The notes beneath the pieces are model-generated. The model had not been told where the DNA came from, ran no database searches, and saw only the letters and a list, made by a program, of their open reading frames with translations. This document shows positions 27,157-34,399 of a DNA stretch of 64,000 nucleotides, in pieces (the stretch's first letter is position 1; each line of letters starts with the position of its first letter). The stretch spans positions 1-64,000 of the forward strand of contig JAGAAX010000006.1 in the NCBI GenBank assembly GCA_017614995.1, read 5' to 3'. The position numbers and the translations under genes were made by a program. The DNA comes from Spirochaetaceae bacterium (GTDB taxonomy: Bacteria > Spirochaetota > Spirochaetia > Treponematales > Treponemataceae).

Positions 27157-28275
27157 TTATTCAAGCTTTGTCAAATAAGTAAGTTTGTCGTCTTTGCCTG
27201 TTATAATTTTGTTCAGCTCTGATATTATAGCCGCAGTTTCAGTTGTTTTCTGCAAAAATTCCGGCTCTGTGCAGTAAACTTTGCCGTTTTTAACAGCCTT
27301 AAAATCTGAAAAAAGCTCATTTTTGGCAGTTAAATCCGCAATGCTTTCAAGCTTTCCGTCTACAGCCGAATTATAAACCAGCACATCTGCGTCTACAGCC
27401 GAAAGATAAAAATCTTCCATTTGAATGTTCATTGTCGAAGAATGTTTTTCATTTTTCAGCGTTTCGCCTTGAGCATAACGGCCGCCGGCAAGCTCAATCA
27501 TCTTTACGACATAATCCTCGGAAGTGCGCACATTTATTCCGCCGTTTGAATTGACATAAAAAAAGGCAACGCGCACATCAGTCTGTTTGCCGTTAAGCAC
27601 TTTTTTGATTGACTTGAGCCGGTTCTCAAAAAACGCGTCAGCTTCTTTTTCGCGGTCAAACAAAAGCCCATAAAGCTTTATCCACTCAAGCCTTCCGAGA
27701 GGATGCTTCTCGTTGCCTGCATAATCTACCATAACAGGAATGCCGAGCTCCTCAAGCTTTTCTTTTATTTCGGGCTTGTGGTAAATCATTGTGTTCTCAA
27801 CCGCAAAGTTGCAGCCTTCTGAAACGAGAAGCTCAAAATCCGGCGCACTGTATTTACCGGCGTACAAAAGATTTCCGCTTTTCATAGCTTCTGTGGCTTC
27901 GGCAATGTACCACTCTTTTGTGCCTGCAAAGCGGAGCTTTTCCATTATGTTAAGCGCCACCATAAAGTCCATTGAAGCAGTTGAAACTAAATAAGTTTTG
28001 TCGAGCGGCTGTTTAAGCACCGTAACGTCGGCCGGAACCTCCGAAGGAATAGAGGCATTCTGCGGAACAAGTAAGAATTTCTCTTTATCAGCGATTGTAA
28101 TCAGATTATATGCGCCCGCTTTTTTTACACTGTACTGAACCGCATACAAGGGCTTTTTGGTTTCTGCAAATTCAAGCGAGCTGAATGAAACGTTTGCTGA
28201 CTGGGAAGGATCTTTTTTGGCGCACGCACACAAAAGCAGAATCAGAATAACAAGGAATATCGCTCTAAACTTCAT
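27157..28275 (-). CDS. btuF: Periplasmic corrinoid-binding lipoprotein
   Basis: 372 residues with a lipoprotein signal (ILLLCACAKK; lipid cysteine about 17-19). Type III periplasmic binding protein: PADVTVLKQPLDKTYLVSTASM, GCNFAVENTMIYHKPEIKEKLEELGIPVMVDYA, and SSTMNIQMEDFYLSAVDADVLVYN. Working with btuC and the ATPase half of the next gene, it should bring in cobamides or cobinamide. AAGGAC precedes the ATG and derives from one copy of a 28-bp repeat. Confidence 0.9.
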   Translation of the reverse strand: MKFRAIFLVILILLLCACAKKDPSQSANVSFSSLEFAETKKPLYAVQYSVKKAGAYNLITIADKEKFLLVPQNASIPSEVPADVTVLKQPLDKTYLVSTASMDFMVALNIMEKLRFAGTKEWYIAEATEAMKSGNLLYAGKYSAPDFELLVSEGCNFAVENTMIYHKPEIKEKLEELGIPVMVDYAGNEKHPLGRLEWIKLYGLLFDREKEADAFFENRLKSIKKVLNGKQTDVRVAFFYVNSNGGINVRTSEDYVVKMIELAGGRYAQGETLKNEKHSSTMNIQMEDFYLSAVDADVLVYNSAVDGKLESIADLTAKNELFSDFKAVKNGKVYCTEPEFLQKTTETAAIISELNKIITGKDDKLTYLTKLE

Positions 28276-28285
28276 TTTCGTCCTT

Positions 28286-28381
28286 CTTTTTTGCCAATCA
28301 GCGCAAGGTCAAAGCACTGAGAGAAACGCTTACTTTGTGGTCGTACCAAGTACCTTTTTTGCCAATCAGCGCAAGGTCAAA
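28286..28381. repeat. Two 28-bp direct repeats spanning the domain-ORF/btuF junction
   Basis: Identical 28-base copies at 28286-28313 and 28354-28381 (each contains GCCAATCAGCGCAAGGTC). The right copy codes EEFDLALIGKK in the domain ORF; the left copy is read in a different frame there and supplies the last residues and the TGA at 28298-28300, and it also lies in the btuF leader. A tandem duplication that remodelled the C-terminus. Confidence 0.9.
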
Positions 28382-28674
28382 TTCTTCGTTCAGATTTTTT
28401 ACTGGAACATCAAAGGCAAAAACCTTTTCTGAAGAACCGTCACTGTATGTAACGGTTTCTTCAACAGGTTTAAGCCATAAAGCTTCGGCAGAAGGCGCGT
28501 CTGCTGCCATTCCCGGAAAAAGATTCAGGATTTTTTTGCCTGAAAGTCTTATGTGAATGGTCATTTTGCCGTTTTTTACGGTAAGAACACCCTTTCCGGC
28601 GTCTGCTTCATTAACATGAAACATTGAACTGTCAGTTTTGAATAAAGCCTGATAAACGCCGTCCGCTAATTCAG
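28298..28674 (-). CDS. Beta-sandwich-like domain, probably the frameshifted C-terminal domain of CbiK
   Basis: The open frame begins at 28674 right after the A9 run of cbiK and reads TELADGVYQALFKTDSSMFHV, then NEADAGKGVLTVKNGKMTIH, with TVTYSDGSSEKVFAFDVP later. The first ATG (28624) falls inside the conserved-looking block, cuts off its N-terminal strand and has no ribosome-binding site, so an independent start is unlikely. It resembles the iron-transport-associated/NEAT-like domains of surface uptake proteins; that name is tentative. One extra A, or a -1 shift, would fuse it to CbiK. Confidence 0.65.
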
Positions 28675-29832
28675 TTTTTTTTTAAGCTGCGAAACGGCAA
28701 CAGCTGTGTGGTCTACGTACATTTGCTGAATTGCAGGAATTCTACCGAGACCGGCAATCTGGCAGTCGATTTTTTCAAAAGCACCAGAAGCCTTGAACAT
28801 GCTCTTCCAAGAATCTTCGTCGTCACCTGCCATGTCGTTGTTTGCGTGGTCGCCTGAAACAACCATAAGCGGACGGAGCACAACTTTTGTGTAGCCTGCG
28901 TCTTTTACAGCTTCTATTACATTTTCACAGGCTGTTTCTTCAGGCTCGCCCTCAACTGTGCCGATAAACACATTCTCGTAGCCGAGTTCTTCCATTTGAG
29001 AAGCCATCTGGCTGTAGCTGATTTTTGCCGAATGTGAAGTGCCATGACCCATAAATACAAAAGCTGTGCCTTTTTCGGCGGCAGCTTCAAGTGAAGCAAA
29101 ACCTGCGGTTTTTACGGCTTCTGCTGTAATTGCAACTGCAACATCTTTTTTGTCCTGGTTAATAACAGAAGCGCTGTTACCGACTTTGCCCAAAAGCGGC
29201 TCTGCAAATGCAATGTTCTCAAACTTGTCTTTATAGCCGTTTACAGCTTCAACAAGCTCGTCGTATTCTGCGCCGCGCATAAGGTGTGTCGGCTGAATTA
29301 CAAGGTTCTTTACACCGCATGAAACAGCGCGTTCCAAAGCCTGTTCCATATTGTCGATTTTTTCGTTATCTCTAGCCTGAATGTGGTTGATGATAATCTG
29401 TGCTGTAAAAGCGCGGCGCACTGACCAGTCAGGGTTGGCTTTCTGAATGGCTTTTTCAACGCTGCCGATGTCGGCTGCCCGGCTGTCATTAAAAGATGTA
29501 CCGAAGCTTACAACGAGAATCTCGTTTTCGCCTATTCCGTCCTGATTTAGCGGGTCGTCTTTAGAAGCATCGCCTGTATCACGTCCGAAATAATCCGGGT
29601 CGGCGTCCTCGCCTTCAACAAGCTCTTTCTGTGCGTCTGTAAGCGCGTCCCATGCTTTTTTGGCGGCTGCACACTGTGCGTCTGTTTCCGGTGTCCACTT
29701 CTGCACATAAATTGCGTCGATTAATGCCGCAACAGCATCGGCTTTTTCTTTGTCTTTTTTGCTGTTGTTACAGCCTGTAAACAGCAGCGAAACAATCATT
29801 GAGATTGAGAATAAACGAAACAAGTTCTTCAT
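28666..29832 (-). CDS. cbiK: Exported sirohydrochlorin cobaltochelatase
   Basis: 388 residues in the zero frame, with a lipoprotein signal (SLLFTGCNNSKK). CbiK family: ENEILVVSFGTSFNDSRAADIG, VRRAFTAQIIINHI, QPTHLMRGAEYDE, the metal-site histidine in FVFMGHGTSHSA, and LMVVSGDHANNDMAGDDEDSW. It inserts cobalt into sirohydrochlorin; exported CbiK versions are known in some anaerobes. An N-terminal insert (about 27-95) precedes the chelatase. First gene behind the cobalamin riboswitch. The last codons run through nine A residues and stop at TAG; see the frameshift feature. Confidence 0.92.
   Translation of the reverse strand: MKNLFRLFSISMIVSLLFTGCNNSKKDKEKADAVAALIDAIYVQKWTPETDAQCAAAKKAWDALTDAQKELVEGEDADPDYFGRDTGDASKDDPLNQDGIGENEILVVSFGTSFNDSRAADIGSVEKAIQKANPDWSVRRAFTAQIIINHIQARDNEKIDNMEQALERAVSCGVKNLVIQPTHLMRGAEYDELVEAVNGYKDKFENIAFAEPLLGKVGNSASVINQDKKDVAVAITAEAVKTAGFASLEAAAEKGTAFVFMGHGTSHSAKISYSQMASQMEELGYENVFIGTVEGEPEETACENVIEAVKDAGYTKVVLRPLMVVSGDHANNDMAGDDEDSWKSMFKASGAFEKIDCQIAGLGRIPAIQQMYVDHTAVAVSQLKKKLN
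28675..28683 (-). other. A9 slippery run at the end of cbiK
   Basis: On the coding strand CTT is followed by nine A and CTGAATTAG. In frame 0 this reads L-K-K-K-L-N-stop. With one extra A or a -1 slip it reads L-K-K-K-T-E-L-A-D-G, entering the downstream domain with no stop for about 125 codons (total near 511 residues). A-AAA-AAA is a classic -1 slippage heptamer and A9 is long enough for polymerase slippage. A plain indel mutation or assembly error would look the same. Confidence 0.6.
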
Positions 29833-29852
29833 TTTCAGTTCCTTGAATATTT

Positions 29853-29894
29853 AAAATAAAAAAGCCCTGACCTGCCGTTGCGGCAGAACAGAGC
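29853..29894 (-). terminator. Riboswitch-linked intrinsic terminator before cbiK
   Basis: Minus-strand GCTCTGTTCTGCCG, loop CAA, CGGCAGGTCAGGGC (fully paired but for one T-T), then TTTTTTATTTT. A competing stem exists: GAGTAATTGGTC (29944-29955) can pair over 12 bases, with wobbles, with GGCTAATTGCTC (29891-29902), which takes the first four bases of the terminator arm. Confidence 0.85.
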
Positions 29895-29984
29895 AATTAG
29901 CCAAAGTTTAAAATACGCCCGTAAAATGCGTTTTTATCAGTACGACCAATTACTCGTGATCTGAAAGCAAAAGCTTTCTGTACT

Positions 29985-30175
29985 ATTATAACCGGCAGGT
30001 TTCCTGACTTTAAAATCAACGCATTTGCCAAGCCTTCCCAAATCCAAGATTCAGTGACTATTTTATGGCAAATGCTCCTTTATTACAGTGACGAGATCGC
30101 ACAGGATTTGCACCTGTTTCCCTTTTAACTGCTTCTTGCGTTTATGCAGAGCAGCACCGCTTACTGTTCAATCTG
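29985..30175 (-). ncRNA. Cobalamin riboswitch
   Basis: On the minus strand the conserved aptamer elements appear in order: AAAGGGAAACAGGTGCAAAT, CGTCACTGTAATAAAGGAGC, GCCA, AGTCACTGA, GGGAAGGC, and the B12 box GTCAGGAAACCTGCCGG (29992-30008). It lies between a promoter and the terminator/antiterminator pair ahead of cbiK. Known class behaviour: adenosyl- or related cobalamin binding stops expression. It should control cbiK through cobD by transcription termination. Edges are approximate. Confidence 0.93.
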
Positions 30176-30183
30176 TTTTATAA

Positions 30184-30212
30184 AAAATACCACTTATTTA
30201 TGTTAAGTTCAA
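30184..30212 (-). promoter_or_regulatory. Promoter of the cobalamin operon
   Basis: Minus strand: TTGAAC (30212-30207), a 17-base spacer and TATTTT (30189-30184). Predicted start near 30177, at the 5' edge of the riboswitch. It abuts the stop codon of the Rrf2 gene. Confidence 0.65.
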
Positions 30213-30617
30213 TTATTTTTTGCACAAGTCGGCGAGCGTAACGCCGTCAAAAAAGTCGTTAATCAAGGTGTCAAGCTTTGCCCACATCGGCAGGGTGCGG
30301 CAGTTCTCTTTTTTGGGGCATGGTGCTGCACCGCACTCAAGACAGGCAACAGGCGCAAGCGTTCCCTCTGTTACTTTGAGAATTTCGCTCACTTTGTAGT
30401 CCTCAGGTTTGCGGTTGAGCTTGTAACCGCCGCCTTTGCCATGCACGCCGTCAACCAGATTGTGCTTTGAAAGCAGGGTCATAATAGCTTCTATGTATTT
30501 TTGCGAAATATCCTGCCGGGCAGCAATTTCTTTTAACGGAATGCGCCCGTCTTTTTCGTTTTCTGCCAAGTCTACCATAACACGCAAAGCGTAGCGTCCT
30601 TTTGTTGAAACTATCAT
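30213..30617 (-). CDS. Rrf2-family transcriptional regulator
   Basis: 134 residues: winged helix at the N-terminus (STKGRYALRVMVDLAENE, IAARQDISQKYIEAIM, LVDGVHGKGGGYKL) and four cysteines near the C-terminus (ACLECGAAPCPKKENC). Rrf2 proteins include IscR (Fe-S sensing) and CymR (cysteine control); the four cysteines would fit a cluster or metal, while the neighbourhood of metY points to sulfur control. AAAGGAAG precedes the ATG. An operator-like site overlaps its own promoter. Confidence 0.9.
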   Translation of the reverse strand: MIVSTKGRYALRVMVDLAENEKDGRIPLKEIAARQDISQKYIEAIMTLLSKHNLVDGVHGKGGGYKLNRKPEDYKVSEILKVTEGTLAPVACLECGAAPCPKKENCRTLPMWAKLDTLINDFFDGVTLADLCKK

Positions 30618-30655
30618 GTAATCTTCCTTTGTCTGCGCGGCTTGCGCAAGCTGTT

Positions 30656-30691
30656 ACCTAGTAGTTTAATAGATTTTTCGACTTTTGTAAA
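30656..30691 (-). promoter_or_regulatory. Rrf2-gene promoter with overlapping operator
   Basis: Minus strand TTTACA (30691-30686), 17 bases, TAAACT (30668-30663). The plus-strand sequence ACCTAGTAGTTTAATAGAT (30656-30674) covers the -10 and matches the two metY sites at most of 19 positions. Suggests negative autoregulation. Confidence 0.6.
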
Positions 30692-30702
30692 ATGCTGTGA
30701 AA

Positions 30703-30749
30703 CAAAAAAAGCTTAATACCGGGGAAAACTCTAACGGTATTAAGCTTTT
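30703..30749 (-). terminator. Intrinsic terminator downstream of metY
   Basis: 15-bp perfect stem (AAAAGCTTAATACCG with CGGTATTAAGCTTTT) followed on the minus strand by a T-rich tract. It lies about 260 bases past the metY stop and just upstream of the Rrf2 promoter, insulating the two genes. Confidence 0.8.
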
Positions 30750-30805
30750 AAGGAACAGCCGGTCAAAACTTGCTGCATAAACCGGCAGTTCCATGCTGTT
30801 TTTGT

Positions 30806-30944
30806 AAGATTGAAGAGAACCTCTAAAAACTTCAGTTTTTAGAGGTAACTTTGAAAATGCGATGTTGTAAATCGCGCTATTACAGCGATTTACAACTCGC
30901 GGGAATCTCTAAAAAGTCACGATAGTGATTTTTTAGAGATTCCA
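30806..30944. repeat. Three consecutive stem-loops, probable repeat element
   Basis: Stem 1: CCTCTAAAAACTTCAGTTTTTAGAGG-type (about 30812-30841). Stem 2: TTGTAAATCGC..GCGATTTACAA (about 30864-30896). Stem 3: GGAATCTCTAAAAA..TTTTTTAGAGATTCC (about 30901-30943). Arms of stems 1 and 3 are related. The same three-part plan, including an AACTTCAGTTTT core, recurs at 46422-46540. Confidence 0.7.
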
Positions 30945-31007
30945 TGAATTATTCCAAACAGCAAATCTGGCTTATAAGGAGGCTTTCAGCAAATTTTTTT
31001 TACTTTT

Positions 31008-32303
31008 TTATTTTGCTACGGCATCAAAGGCCTGCTGCAAATCGGCGATAATGTCGTCAACATGTTCTGTTCCGATGCTCAGACGGATTGTACCTTGTGT
31101 AATTCCCTGGTCGGCAAGCTCAGCATCACTAAGCTGGCTGTGTGTTGTTGTCGCCGGATGAATTACAAGCGATTTTACGTCTGCAACATTGGCAAGCAGG
31201 CTGAATATCTTCAAGTTGTCTATGAATTTCCAGGCTGCTTCTTTTCCACCTTTAATCTCAAACGTAAAGATTGAACCGGCGCCTTTCGGGAAATATTTCT
31301 TGTAAAGTGCATGTTCAGGATGATCTTCAAGAGCAGGATGATTAACCTTTTCAACCAGCGGATGATTCTTTAAGAAATCAACAACTTTAAGGGCGTTTTC
31401 AACGTGGCGCTCAACGCGGAGACTCAATGTTTCCAAGCCCTGCAAAAGAATGAATGCGTTGAACGGACTTAAAGTTGAGCCTGTATCGCGCAAAAGCACC
31501 GCCCTGATTCTTGTTACATAGGCGGCTTTTCCGACAGCTTCTGTAAACTTAACACCATGATAGCTTGGGTCGCCGTCTGAAAGCAGCGGGAATTTTCCGC
31601 TTGCCTTCCAGTCGAAGTTGCCGCCGTCTACAATTACACCGCCGAGCGTTGTACCATGACCGCCGAGAAATTTTGTTGCAGAATGAACAACAATGTTTGC
31701 GCCGTGCTCAATAGGACGGAACAGATAAGGCGTTCCGAAAGTATTGTCAACAATAAGCGGAACCTGATGCTTATGCGCAATCTTTGCAATTTCATCAAAA
31801 TCAAGAATATTTGAATTCGGGTTGCCGAGCGTTTCAATGAAAATTGCCTTTGTATTTCTCTGAATGGCTTTTTCAAAATTAGCCGGATTGCTTCCGTCAA
31901 CAAAAGTTGTATCTACACCGAATTCTGCGAGCGTATGCGCAAGAAGATTGTATGTTCCGCCATAAATTGTCTTTGCGCTTACAATATGGTCACCGGCTTT
32001 TGCAAGATTCTGAAAAGCATAAGTGATTGCAGCAGCACCAGAAGCAACCGCAAGACCTGCGACACCGCCCTCAAGAGCGGCAACCCTGTCCTCAAAAACG
32101 CCCTGCGTAGAGTTTGTAAGACGGCCGTAAATGTTTCCGGCATCGCTTAAACCAAAGCGGGCTGCCGCATGTGCAGCATTGTGAAATACATAAGCTGCTG
32201 TCTGATAAATCGGAACAGCGCGTGAATCTGTGGCAGGGTCAGCTTTTTCCTGACCAACATGCAATTGTAATGTTTCAAAATGAAGTTTCTTAATATCTGA
32301 CAT
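31008..32303 (-). CDS. metY: O-acetylhomoserine sulfhydrylase
   Basis: PLP enzyme making homocysteine from O-acetylhomoserine and sulfide. 431 residues, the longer size typical of this class. Motifs: [28 protein letters not shown], split over residues 7-35, [25 protein letters not shown] and the PLP lysine in [24 protein letters not shown] precedes the ATG. Expression should depend on an Rrf2-type operator pair and on a cysteine-rich leader peptide (both listed). It is monocistronic with a terminator after it. Confidence 0.95.
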   Translation of the reverse strand: MSDIKKLHFETLQLHVGQEKADPATDSRAVPIYQTAAYVFHNAAHAAARFGLSDAGNIYGRLTNSTQGVFEDRVAALEGGVAGLAVASGAAAITYAFQNLAKAGDHIVSAKTIYGGTYNLLAHTLAEFGVDTTFVDGSNPANFEKAIQRNTKAIFIETLGNPNSNILDFDEIAKIAHKHQVPLIVDNTFGTPYLFRPIEHGANIVVHSATKFLGGHGTTLGGVIVDGGNFDWKASGKFPLLSDGDPSYHGVKFTEAVGKAAYVTRIRAVLLRDTGSTLSPFNAFILLQGLETLSLRVERHVENALKVVDFLKNHPLVEKVNHPALEDHPEHALYKKYFPKGAGSIFTFEIKGGKEAAWKFIDNLKIFSLLANVADVKSLVIHPATTTHSQLSDAELADQGITQGTIRLSIGTEHVDDIIADLQQAFDAVAK

Positions 32304-32348
32304 AATTTACTCCTGTTTTCGTTCAAAATTTGTTAAAAAGTTTATGGT

Positions 32349-32435
32349 TTAGTTTTTTGCAAAGGGGCAGCAACAGGAGTTCATGCGCCCGAAACGGAAA
32401 TTGCAGCGTACAAGTTTTTCAAAATAATCTTTCAT
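32349..32435 (-). CDS. Cysteine-rich leader peptide upstream of metY
   Basis: 28 codons, with AAGGGGC before the ATG at 32435. The peptide contains CNFRFGRMNSCCCPF, with three consecutive Cys codons (TGT TGC TGC) near its end. The stop is 45 bases before the metY start. ACTCCTGTT (32380-32372), inside the Asn-Ser-Cys-Cys codons, is the exact complement of AACAGGAGT (32317-32309), which contains the metY Shine-Dalgarno. A ribosome held at the Cys codons would keep the SD free; one finishing the leader would let it pair. Mechanism is inferred. Confidence 0.8.
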   Translation of the reverse strand: MKDYFEKLVRCNFRFGRMNSCCCPFAKN

Positions 32436-32465
32436 AATCTGCCCCTTTTGGCTTTTGATTAACAA

Positions 32466-32533
32466 ACCTAGTAAGTTAATAGGTTTTATTTATACGTTAT
32501 TTATATCGTCTAAAACCTACTATGTCAATAGGT
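32466..32533 (-). promoter_or_regulatory. metY promoter with two Rrf2-type operators
   Basis: Minus strand TTGACA (32528-32523), 17 bases, TATAAA (32505-32500). Site A, ACCTACTATGTCAATAGGT (32515-32533), contains the -35; site B, ACCTAGTAAGTTAATAGGT (32466-32484), lies just after the predicted start near 32493. Both are imperfect palindromes ACCTA-N9-TAGGT; a third copy is at the Rrf2 gene. Confidence 0.8.
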
Positions 32534-32617
32534 ATTTATGAAAAATTTTGATTTTTTTTGAAAATATTTAAAATGACTCAATTTCGAGTTTAAAAAAATT
32601 GAACTTTTGCAATGAAA

Positions 32618-32707
32618 ATCGGTCATTGAGCGAAGTCGAAATGACCGATTTTTCAATTTCCATTAATAAAACTTCTGCTTATTGTGGCTTCGACTACGCT
32701 CAGCCAC
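32618..32707. repeat. Palindromic repeat pair, unnested copy
   Basis: ATCGGTCATT..AATGACCGAT (32618-32649) and GTGGCTTCGACTACGCTCAG, completed by CCAC (32684-32707), separated by 34 bases. Same order and similar spacing as at 4604-4713 and 50249-50350. It lies between the metY promoter and the 3' end of the YgjV-like gene. Confidence 0.8.
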
Positions 32708-32750
32708 CGACTTTATAAAAACTCGACATTTGACCTAAAAAACCGATGTA

Positions 32751-33356
32751 TTAAAACTCTTTTATAAAGGCATCATCTACTTTTTTGAAGCCCATCTTGT
32801 TCAGATATTTTTCGTGGTAGTTGGCTTTCTGCTGAAATTCGATTTTTTTGATTCCTTCGTATTTTAAGTCTTCAAAAAGATGGTAGCCGACCGCATAATC
32901 GCGGTATTGCGCAACCGTATAATCCAAAAGAACGCAGAGCTTGCCGTCTTCGTCTTGAATTGCGGCAAATAAGCCCACAATCTGATTTTTGCAGAAAATA
33001 AGACGCGCGAAATTCGCCTTTTCAATTACATGCACAAAATCTGGAAAAAATAACTGAATATCTTCTTTGTTGTCGTTTATAAAAAAGCGCATACATTCTT
33101 CTGAATAAGACGACTTTATAATGCTGAAATTCTCGCGGTGGCGGAAAAGTTTGACAAGATAATAGCAGTTAATCAAAAGCAGGCAGGCGTTCATCAAAAC
33201 TGTTGGATATGCGTGAATTAAAAAGCCGTACAAAATGCAGACCACCGACCCGCACGAATTTACGACACGCAGCTTTATAACAGAAGCCATCAAAAACGAA
33301 ATCAAAACCAACGCCGAGCCAATATAGCCGATAATTTCTAAAACAATCTGATTCAT
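32751..33356 (-). CDS. YgjV-like membrane protein with C-terminal acetyltransferase-like domain
   Basis: 201 residues from MNQIVLEIIGYIGSALVLIS. Residues 1-75 form about three membrane helices with the IGYIGS..LISF..ASVIKLR..N..G pattern of the YgjV family. Residues 80-200 are soluble and GNAT-like at the end: YAVGYHLFEDLKYEGIKKIEF and YLNKMGFKKV. Substrate unknown. TATAAT lies only 6 bases upstream of the ATG at 33356 and no Shine-Dalgarno is seen; an upstream in-frame Met (33374) would lie before that promoter. Confidence 0.7.
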   Translation of the reverse strand: MNQIVLEIIGYIGSALVLISFLMASVIKLRVVNSCGSVVCILYGFLIHAYPTVLMNACLLLINCYYLVKLFRHRENFSIIKSSYSEECMRFFINDNKEDIQLFFPDFVHVIEKANFARLIFCKNQIVGLFAAIQDEDGKLCVLLDYTVAQYRDYAVGYHLFEDLKYEGIKKIEFQQKANYHEKYLNKMGFKKVDDAFIKEF

Positions 33357-33516
33357 AAGTACATTATAGCTCAACCGAAATCTTCTTCAAGAGATTTTTT
33401 CCATGACAACAGCCGTATTCTGATTGCGCAACATATTTTGCGTTTTTTGTAAAATCATAAAAATTCTTCCTCAAAAAGTACAGAAAAAAACAAAAAAGCA
33501 TATATATATACTATAT

Positions 33517-34335
33517 ATGAATTACACAGAAAAACAAAAGCGGAGACAGGAAAGCATTCTCTCCAAAATTAAGCAGTTCCGGCTGTTTGACGACGAGTTT
33601 ATGTCAAAGGTCTTTGAGGACGACATTGAAGCGACAGAATTCTTGCTAAGGATTATCCTGCAGCGTGATGATTTAACCGTCACCGAATCCAAAGGGCAGT
33701 TCTCAATCAAGAATTTGCAGGGACGTTCGGTGCGGCTGGACATAAAGGCAAAAGACAAAGAGGGAAAGCTTTACAACATTGAGGTTCAGCGCGCGGACGA
33801 AGGCGCAGGTTCTAAAAGAGCCAGATATAACAGCGCAATACTTGACTGCAATAGTCTTATGCCGGGCGAAAGTATCGAAAATTTGCCTGAAACGTACATC
33901 ATATTTATAACAGAACATGATGTGCTTGGCTGTGGGTTGCCGCTGTACCATATAGAGCGCACCATCAAAGAAAATAACATGACTTTTGACGACAAAGCGC
34001 ATATAATCTATGTAAACGGCGAATTTACAGACGACAGCGACATCGGCAAATTGATGCACGACTTCTCATGTGCAGACCCCAGCGAAATGAAGTACAAACT
34101 TCTTGCCGAAAAAACAGGGCGGTTCAAAAACGATGCAAAAGGAGAAAAACAAATGAGCAAACTTTGGGAAGATTTTTTGAAAGAAGAACGGGAAGACGAA
34201 CGCGAAGAAATTGCAATGAATATGCTGGAAGACGGCAGTTTTTCTACTATAAAAATTGCCGAACTTACAAAACTTTCAGAAGCCAGAGTGCAGGAACTTG
34301 CAGAAGACCTGAAAGCAACTGCGGCTTCCCGTTGA
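33517..34335 (+). CDS. Rpn-family PD-(D/E)XK nuclease/transposase-like protein
   Basis: 272 residues from MNYTEKQKRRQESI; the frame is open about 90 bases further but that stretch is AT-rich leader. RLDIKAKDKEGKLYNIEVQ gives D75, E89 and Q91, the D-x(n)-E-x-Q core of the family (PF12784, recombination-promoting nucleases). C-terminal KLWEDFLKEEREDEREEIA and a short helix-turn-helix-like end (IKIAELTKLSEARVQELAED) are usual for it. Often multicopy in spirochaetes; the biological role is unsettled. Confidence 0.88.
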   Translation: MNYTEKQKRRQESILSKIKQFRLFDDEFMSKVFEDDIEATEFLLRIILQRDDLTVTESKGQFSIKNLQGRSVRLDIKAKDKEGKLYNIEVQRADEGAGSKRARYNSAILDCNSLMPGESIENLPETYIIFITEHDVLGCGLPLYHIERTIKENNMTFDDKAHIIYVNGEFTDDSDIGKLMHDFSCADPSEMKYKLLAEKTGRFKNDAKGEKQMSKLWEDFLKEEREDEREEIAMNMLEDGSFSTIKIAELTKLSEARVQELAEDLKATAASR

Positions 34336-34399
34336 TGTTCATTTTCAGCTTGAAACTTACGGTTAAACTATCTATGATAAACTCAAAAGGGAGTTTTAT

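Noticed and set aside
33424-33516. 31-residue N-terminal extension of the Rpn-like protein
   Set aside because: AT-rich leader with poly-Lys/Ile composition; the family begins near MNYTEKQKRR.
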